A stretch of 16,048 nucleotides of DNA from contig PJAB01001243.1 in NCBI GenBank assembly GCA_002887195.1, positions 1 to 16,048 of the forward strand, read 5' to 3'. The notes under the pieces were generated by a model, which had not been told where the DNA came from, searched no databases, and saw only the letters and a list, made by a program, of their open reading frames with translations. The stretch is from Chrysochromulina parva. Taxonomy: Eukaryota > Haptophyta > Prymnesiales > Chrysochromulinaceae. Positions within the stretch are counted from its first letter, which is position 1, and each line of letters opens with the position of its first letter. A program made the translations under genes and the position numbers. Shown in pieces: positions 10,601-16,048 of this stretch.

Positions 10601-13600
10601 GACTTGGGCGAGCTCAAGAACCTCAAGTCGCCCCCCGCGGGCATCGACGACGTGACCGGCGCGTGCATCTACTTGCTGCACGATGGCTCCAAGGGCAAGA
10701 TTGACGTCTCGTGGAAGGCGTCGCAGGGCATGATGAAGGATGTCAACGGCTTCCTCGACACGCTGCTCAAGTACAAAGATCGCATCGACGGTGGCCAGGT
10801 GCCCAAGCAGAACTTCAAGAACATCCGGCCGCTGCTCGCGCTCGAGCACTTCAACGTAGCCACGATGACCAAGAAGTCGTCGGCCGCGGCCGGCCTGACC
10901 GATTTTGTGATCAACATCACCGTGTACTGGGACATCAACGAGGATGTGGAGCCGAAGCGCCTCGCCGCGGAGGAGGCGACCAAGGCGCTCAACGAGGCCG
11001 TTGCCGCCAAGGAGGCTGCCCTCGCGAAGAAGGCGGCCGCCGAGGCGACAGTCGCCGAGCTGACGGCCGAGTACAACGCGGCGGTCAAGGAGAAGGAGGA
11101 CACGATCGCGGCCGCGCAGAAGTACGAGAAGAAGCTCGGGCTCGCGCTGCGCCTCATGTCCGCCCTCGGCTCCGAAGGCACTCGCTGGGAGTCTGCCATC
11201 GTGTACCTCAATGGGCAGCTCGAGATCTTGCCGGGCGACGTGCTGCTCGCTGCCGCCTTCGTCTCGTACTCGGGCTGCTTCTCGAAAAAGTTCCGCGGCC
11301 TGCTGCAGACGGGCACGTACGTGCCTTACCTGTCGGGCTCCATCCCCGCGGCCAAGGGCGGCGTGCCCATGTCCGAGTCGGGCCTCGACCCGCTCAACAT
11401 GCTCACGACCGAGGCGCAGCGGGCGGGCTGGGCGAGCGAGAACCTGCCGTCGGACCGCGTCTCGATCGAGAACGGCGCGATCGTGACGAGCTGCGCGCGC
11501 TGGCCGCTCATGATCGACCCGCAGCTGCAGGGCATCACCTGGATCAAGAAGAAGGAGGAGGCCAACGGCGTCAAGATTGCGCGCCTCGGCCAGAAGACGC
11601 TGATGCCGCAGCTCGAGGCGGCGCTCTCGGGCGGCAAGCCCTTCGTCATCGAGAACCTCGGGCTCTCGTACGATGCGGTGCTCGCGCCGGTCGTCGGTCG
11701 GCAGGTGATGCGTCGCGGGCGCGCCACGTTCGTCAAGCTCGGCGATAAGGAGGTGGACTACGAGGCGTCGTTCAAAATGTACCTGCAGACGAAGCTGTCC
11801 AACCCGCACTATCCGCCCGAGGTGCAGGCGGAGACGACGCTGGTTAACTTCATGGTGACCGAGGACGGCCTCGAGGACCAGTTGCTCGCGCTGACCGTCT
11901 CCAAGGAGCGCCCCGATCTCGAGGAGCAGAAGGCGGAGATCATCGCGGCCAACAACGAGAACAAGATCAAGATGAAGCAGCTCGAGGACGGCATCCTGCA
12001 GCAGCTCGCTGAGGCGACGGGCGACGTGACCGAGAACATCGAGCTCATCGAGAACCTCGAGGACTCGAAGCGCGTCTCGACCGAGATCGCCGAGAAGATG
12101 GCGATTGCCGTCGAGACGGAGAAGCGGATCAACATCAGCCGCGAGTCGTACCGCAAGGTCGCTGGCCGTGGCGCGCTCATGTTCTTCATGCTCTCCGAGC
12201 TGAACAAGATGCACACGTTCCACCACTACTCGCTCAACTCGTTCATCATCGTCTTCCAGACCGCGGTCACGGGCAAGCGCACGCGCGTCACCTGGTCGAC
12301 CACCGGGAACGCGCTGCTCGACATGATCCTGCCAAAGAAGCGCAAGGGGCTCTTCGGCAAGATCAACCTCAAGAAGGTGATCGCATCCAACCAATCGCCC
12401 GAAGAGCTCCAGAAGCGCCTCGACTACCTGCTCGAGAACATCACGTACCAGGTCTTCAACTTCTCGCGCCGCGGCCTCTTCGACCGCCATAAGCTCATCC
12501 TCGCCACGCAGCTCACGATCAAGGTGCTCTCGCGCGAGGGCAAGCTCAAGGACTCCGAGGTCGCCTTCCTGCTCTCCGGGCCGGGCCTCAAGGCCAACTC
12601 GCCGCCGATGACCACGCAGGTCGCCCTCTACATTTCGGAGGCGCAGTGGTCGGGCGTCTTCGCGCTCGTCGCCATCGTCGAGCCGCTCAAGCCACTCATC
12701 GACGACCTCGAGCAGAACTACGAGGCGTGGAAGGAGTGGGTCGAGAGCGAGCTGCCAGAGGATAAGGTGCAGGGGCAGCTGCCGGGCGAGTGGGAGAAGA
12801 AGCTGACCCTCTTCCAGCGCCTGCTGCTCATCCGCGTCATGCGCCCCGACCGCGTGACCGCGGCGATGGCCGGCTTCGTGCGCGTCATGATGGGCAACCG
12901 CTACATCGACCAGCCCACGTTCAACATGAAGGAGACGTACGAGGACTCGTCCGCGCCCACGCCGCTCTTCTTCGTGCTCTTCCCGGGTGTCGACCCCGGC
13001 GGCGACATTGAGAAGCTCGGCAAGGAGCTCGGCTTCACCGAGTCCAACGGCCGGTACAAGTCGATCTCGATGGGCCAGGGCCAGGAGAAGAACGCCGAGG
13101 ACGCGATCGTCAAGTACGCGGCCGAGGGCGGCTGGCTCTTTTTGCAAAACATCCACTTGATGGAGACGTGGCTGCCCAAGCTCGAGCGCGCGCTCGAGAT
13201 CGCGGCCGAGACGGGCCACGACGACTTCCGTTGCTACCTGTCGGCCGAGGCGCCGCCGCTGCCCACGCAGCAGTCGGTGCCGGAGGGCATCCTGCAGGCG
13301 TCGATCAAGGTGTCCAACGAGCCCCCCTCGGACCTCAAGTCCAACCTGCGCGGCGCGTACGCCCTCTTCAACCAGCAGACGCTCGAGGCCTCGACGAAGC
13401 CAGAGTCCTTCCGCCCGATGCTCTTCGCGCTCTGCTTCTTCCACTCGCTCGCGCTCGGCCGGCGCAAGTTTGGCTTCCAGGGCTTCTCGCGCTCGTACCC
13501 GTTCAACAACGGCGACCTGACCGTGTGCGCCCAGGTGCTTCTCAACTATCTGCGCGACAACGACGAGGTGCCCTGGGCCGACATCAAGTACAACTTTGGT

Positions 13601-13885
13601 GAGATCATGTACGGCGGCCACATTACGGACCCGTGGGATCGGCGCATCACGAACACGTACCTGCAGGTGCTCCTCGAGCCCGAGCTGCTCAAGGCGGACT
13701 CGAAGCACGAGCTCGCGCCCGCGTACAAGTGCCCGCGCGAGGGCAACTGGGTCGACTACGCCGCCTACATCGAGAACAACCTGCCCGTCGAGACGCCCCT
13801 ACAGTTCGGCTTGCACCCGAACTCGCAGATCTCGCTGCTCCAGACCCAGGCCGCCGACCTCTTCTTCCAGGTTTCGGTGCTCTCG

Positions 13886-13921
<36 letters not shown>

Positions 13922-14767
13922 TCGAAGGAGTCGAAGGCGTCGGACGCGCTCACGTTCATCAAGGAGCGTCTGCCCCAGCCGTTCCAGATGCTCGACGTGC
14001 GCGCGATGATCAAGGAGATGACGCCGTACGTCATCTGCGGCTTGCAGGAGCTCGAGAAGGTGAACGCCGTACTGATCGAGATGGACCGCGCCCTCTCGGA
14101 GCTCGAGCTCGGCCTCGCCGGTGCGCTCAACATCTCCGACGTGATGGACGCGATGATCATCAACCTCGCAGGCAACTCGGTGCCGCCCCTGTGGCTCAAG
14201 ATGTGCGCGCAGATCGGCCCGACCGGCACGTACAACAAGAAGTCCATGTCCTCGTGGTTTGCGGATCTCGTGCTCCGTCACAAGCAGTTCGGCACCTGGT
14301 CGAGCAACGCGATGATCGTGCCGCCCTCCCTCTGGCTGCCCGGCCTGTACAACTCGATGGGCTACGTGACCGCTTGCCTGCAGACGACCGCGCGCCAGCA
14401 GCGCCTCGCGCTCGACGAGATGCGCATCCACACGGAGATCACGGACAAGAGGTTCGATCAGATCACCGCGCAGCCCGAGAACGGCACCTACGTGCACGGC
14501 ATGTACTGCGAGGGCGGCCGGTGGGACGTCGCGACGAACGCGATGGCCGAGTCGCGTCCCAAGGAGTTGCACCCGATGCTGCCGGTCATGCACATCACAG
14601 GCGTCACCGAGGCGAACGTCGTCACCAAGGGCGTGTACATTTGCCCAATCTATGGCACGACGATCCGCGGGCCCACGTTCATCTTCGCCGCGCCCATGCG
14701 CACTATCGACCCGGCGCACAAGTGGATTTTGGCCGCCGTCTGCCTCCTCTTCCAGAACGACTCGTAG
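1646..14767 (+). CDS. ODA11: Outer-arm axonemal dynein heavy chain, kelch-bearing alpha type (4,373 aa), no introns
   Basis: This is the ATP-driven motor subunit of outer dynein arms, which walks on B-tubules to drive ciliary beating. Domains in order: kelch propeller blades (about 27-350), Ig-plexin/IPT (361-455), Ig-filamin (458-569), blade remainder split by a low-complexity linker (585-858), helical tail, linker domain (about 1200-1640), AAA1-AAA4, stalk, AAA5, strut, AAA6 and C-terminal domain. P-loops are GPAGTGKT (1666-1673), GLSGSNKS (1960-1967), GSAGVGKT (2297-2304) and GVGGMGKQ (2640-2647). AAA1 Walker B is CFDEFNR (from 1716). A kelch N-terminus with plexin- and filamin-type Ig inserts is the hallmark of Chlamydomonas outer-arm alpha heavy chain, whose length is similar; the symbol is assigned on that architecture. 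Metazoan DNAH5-type chains lack the kelch part. All diagnostic motifs are intact in one frame, so the gene looks functional and complete. The start is the first in-frame ATG. Confidence 0.97.
3461..3496 (+). repeat. (GAG)9 run encoding an acidic stretch in the dynein
   Basis: Nine GAG codons are followed by GAC and two more GAG codons (residues about 606-617), directly after a kelch-like strand ending LYVLPEEKGD. It opens a linker of roughly 120 residues rich in Ala, Pro and Glu. Pure codon repetition suggests recent slippage growth. Confidence 0.9.
3620..3700 (+). repeat. 27-bp tandem repeat, three imperfect units, in the Ala/Pro linker
   Basis: Units at 3620-3646, 3647-3673 and 3674-3700 encode AEGEAAPPP, AEGDAAPPA and AEGEAAAPA. 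A degenerate further unit (AEAPPAEAAPPP) follows. The surrounding linker (about 3503-3790) is otherwise irregular Ala/Pro runs ending in a basic patch (KKERKPRP). Confidence 0.85.
6641..9586 (+). other. Dynein motor AAA1-AAA4 nucleotide-binding sites (P-loop to P-loop span)
   Basis: AAA1: Walker A GPAGTGKT at 6641-6664 and Walker B CFDEFNR from 6791, both canonical, marking the main ATPase site. AAA2: GLSGSNKS at 7523-7546 departs from GxxxxGK[S/T] because Asn replaces the last Gly; LILDGDLDANWIENM is its Walker B region. AAA3: GSAGVGKT at 8534-8557 with YFVDDLNM (DD at 8732-8737). AAA4: GVGGMGKQ at 9563-9586, with FLFTDSQITDERF downstream. Spacings of about 290-340 residues match the normal dynein ring. 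Confidence 0.92.
10240..11150 (+). other. Dynein stalk coiled coil and microtubule-binding tip
   Basis: CC1 runs from about residue 2866 to 2996, the tip from the Pro at 2997 (SPPAGIDDV) to the Pro at 3103 (VEPKRL), and the Ala/Glu/Lys-rich CC2 from there to about 3170. The tip is 107 residues between these landmark prolines, and it keeps the VSWKASQGMM, NFKNIRPLL and SSAAAGLTDFV elements expected of the family. It is therefore likely competent to bind tubulin. Confidence 0.88.
13886..13921 (+). repeat. (GGC)12 run encoding poly-glycine in the dynein C-terminal region
   Basis: Twelve uninterrupted GGC codons (residues 4081-4092) sit between FFQVSVLS and SKESKASDAL, just before the C-terminal domain. 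A flexible, Gly-rich joint here is common in dynein heavy chains; only the purity and length are unusual. The tract keeps the frame. Confidence 0.92.
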
Positions 14768-15059
14768 AGAGACGCGGCCACACGGGCTCGCGAGGCGGCG
14801 CAGGGCGAAAATGTTGGAGGGCGCGGGGGGGGCATACCCATGGCGCGTTTTGCGAGAACAGTCGCTCCCGAAATTGCGTAAATCTTGTGGGCTGTCAAAG
14901 GGGGAGCGAACGTAGAGAGAGGCACGCGATCTGTGTCGCGAGTGTGACTTTAATGTGCACGGTCCACTGCGCATCTCAAAAAGGCGCCGTGACGGCGCAC
15001 TGATTTCCGAGCGGTTTCCGGCATCGGCGAAGAGGGGGTCCACTAGCGAAACGAAACGA
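14768..15059. other. Intergenic region: dynein 3' end and presumed promoter of the coiled-coil gene
   Basis: These 292 bases hold no supported gene; reading frames crossing them are extensions of other-frame shadows. There is no AATAAA signal. A run of eight G lies at 14825-14832, a short hairpin at 14984-14998, and a CGAAA repeat next to the following start codon. Confidence 0.6.
14984..14998. repeat. Short GC-rich quasi-palindrome, 7-bp arms around one base
   Basis: GCGCCGT (14984-14990) and ACGGCGC (14992-14998) pair around a single G. It lies about 60 bases before the next start codon. It may be a protein-binding palindrome or a chance feature of GC-rich DNA. Confidence 0.45.
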
Positions 15060-15060
15060 A
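15047..15060 (+). repeat. CGAAA tandem repeat directly before the coiled-coil gene start
   Basis: Two CGAAA units and a partial third (CGAA) run into the ATG, so the final A is the first base of the start codon. The purine-rich sequence sits where the 5' leader would be. Confidence 0.55.
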
Positions 15061-16048
15061 TGGCCGTGGACGCTCGACTCGTCACGCTCCCCAAGGAGCT
15101 GCAGCTTGTTCGAACGCCGGATCGGGTGCGCTCGGCGAGTGACGCGAAGCGACTCGCACACCTCGCCAAAAAGGTTGATCAATTCAACACCCTGCACGTC
15201 GGCTTGTCTCTCAGCACGCTCGATCAGTCGGCGGCGAGCCTGGCGAACGTGATAGCGACGCGGCAGGAGCGCGCCTTGGAGCAGCGCTCGCAGCTGCTCA
15301 AGAGCCGCTCAAATCCGCGCTTTTCTGAGCAGCAGGAGGAAGCGCACGCGCGCGTCGAGCAGAAATTGCAGCAGCACCATGAGCAGACGCGGGCGCAGAA
15401 GCACGCGCTGGAGAAGCGCTTGGAGGCGGCGCAGAAGCGGCACGAGGAATCAAGGCAGGAGATCGTGTCGCACCTGAGCACACGGGCGGCCTCCGCGGGC
15501 CTCCAGCGGCGCCCCTCGAAGTCGGAGCTCGCGATGACGATGGAGACGTGGCTTCCACAGGACTCTGACCGGTGGATGCGAGACCTCCGCCCTGGATTCG
15601 GTCCGATCAATGCGCCGCCGTCGCGGCCGACGACGGCCACGACCCGCGATGCGACGGGCGCCGAGGCGGCGACGAATAGCGCGCAGCTGTTAGGCGAGAT
15701 CCAGACAAAGACAGCGCATGCCTTCGAGCGCCACTGCCAGTTCTACGGCACGCGTGCGAAAACGGCCGGGGAGACGTTACGCCAAAAGCAGGAGGGTCAA
15801 CGGTTGAAGCTCCACCGGATCTTGAGCGAGCACTACCAGGAGGCAGAGGAGCTGCGCCACCAGTTCGAGCGCGAGGACGCGCGTGACAAGCAGCACAAGT
15901 TGCAGAAGCAGGGCCTGATCGAGCAGTGGCGCCGGCAAGGGCTCCAGGCATCCCTACAACGTCAGGAGCTGGTGGTGAACGGCAACGTGGCCATCGCCAC
16001 CAAGGAGTCGTGGCCGCCGCAGAACAGCGACACGTGGATGGCCGGGCT
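15060..16048 (+). CDS. Partial coiled-coil protein with a repeated W-x-P-Q-[D/N]-S-D-x-W-M motif (first 329 codons)
   Basis: The frame opens at ATG 15060, the first in-frame ATG after the stop at 14913-14915, and is still open at the right edge. Third positions are mostly G or C. Residues 1-60 look globular or helical (MAVDARLVTLPKELQLVRT). Residues about 66-140 and 215-305 are Gln-, Glu-, Arg- and Lys-rich and strongly suggest long charged helices or coiled coils. Each helical block is followed by the same short motif: WLPQDSDRWM at 164-173 and WPPQNSDTWM at 318-327, exactly 154 residues apart. No enzyme motif, signal peptide or membrane segment is visible. I do not recognise the family. Coiled-coil proteins next to a dynein gene invite a ciliary guess, but that is inference only. 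Confidence 0.82.
   Translation, partial: MAVDARLVTLPKELQLVRTPDRVRSASDAKRLAHLAKKVDQFNTLHVGLSLSTLDQSAASLANVIATRQERALEQRSQLLKSRSNPRFSEQQEEAHARVEQKLQQHHEQTRAQKHALEKRLEAAQKRHEESRQEIVSHLSTRAASAGLQRRPSKSELAMTMETWLPQDSDRWMRDLRPGFGPINAPPSRPTTATTRDATGAEAATNSAQLLGEIQTKTAHAFERHCQFYGTRAKTAGETLRQKQEGQRLKLHRILSEHYQEAEELRHQFEREDARDKQHKLQKQGLIEQWRRQGLQASLQRQELVVNGNVAIATKESWPPQNSDTWMAG
15549..16040 (+). repeat. Span between two copies of a diverged protein repeat motif
   Basis: The motif copies are encoded at 15549-15578 and 16011-16040, 462 bases apart. They share W, P, Q, S, D, W and M in register, and an LQR lies 16-19 residues before each. The DNA is clearly diverged, so this is an old protein-level repeat. 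The array may continue beyond the window. Confidence 0.65.

Noticed and set aside
14984..14998. Hairpin as a transcription terminator
   Set aside because: There is no T-run after it and the genome is eukaryotic; it is too short to call.
13633..15003. 456-codon plus-strand frame overlapping the dynein 3' end
   Set aside because: It is an off-frame shadow with Arg/Ala/Gly-rich composition and no domain.
13799..15169. 456-codon minus-strand open frame across the dynein end and the next gene start
   Set aside because: It overlaps two better supported genes on the other strand and has no recognisable motif; its long Ala run is the reverse of the GGC tract.
1..16048. tRNA, rRNA, CRISPR array, transposon or viral genes
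   Set aside because: No clover-leaf, rRNA core sequence, regular spacer array, terminal inverted repeats or transposase motifs were seen on reading both strands.

Overview
The window is nuclear DNA from a flagellated microbial eukaryote, not from a bacterium or virus. It is dominated by one 13.1-kb uninterrupted reading frame for an axonemal outer-arm dynein heavy chain of the kelch-bearing (Chlamydomonas alpha, ODA11) type. The coding DNA is very GC-rich with strong G/C third-position bias. Genes are tightly packed, with gaps of about 130, 210 and 290 bases, and no intron is apparent. This fits an intron-poor, GC-rich alga or other protist (haptophyte, prasinophyte, stramenopile or similar). 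The sequence alone does not decide the lineage.

Layout from left to right: (1) 1-575, minus strand, the first 191 codons of an unrecognised protein that runs off the left edge. It has an acidic run, a basic cluster and, at the edge, a short stretch resembling the start of a DUSP domain. (2) 576-706, an AT-richer divergent intergenic region with a 9-bp-arm inverted repeat touching the minus-strand start codon. (3) 707-1435, plus strand, a 242-residue protein with a beta-sandwich region resembling a PPC (bacterial pre-peptidase C-terminal) fold and a Pro/Ser/Ala-rich tail. (4) 1436-1645, the presumed dynein promoter and 5' leader, with a (TGC)6 microsatellite and a possible overlapping upstream ORF. 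(5) 1646-14767, the dynein heavy chain: kelch propeller with inserted Ig-plexin/IPT and Ig-filamin domains, helical tail, linker, AAA1-AAA4 with P-loops, stalk with microtubule-binding tip, AAA5, strut, AAA6 and C-terminal domain. (6) 14768-15059, intergenic. (7) 15060-16048, plus strand, the first 329 codons of a Gln/Glu/Arg-rich coiled-coil protein with a repeated W-x-P-Q-[D/N]-S-D-x-W-M motif, running off the right edge.

Only the dynein has a secure function: an ATP-driven motor subunit of the outer dynein arms that powers ciliary beating. The flanking genes could be ciliary too, but nothing in the sequence proves it. Points worth a second look are the repeat motif in the last gene, the acidic/Ala-Pro insert inside a kelch blade, the altered AAA2 P-loop, the symmetric divergent promoter, and the near absence of TTA, CTA and TCA codons, which creates antisense reading frames up to 1,388 codons long.
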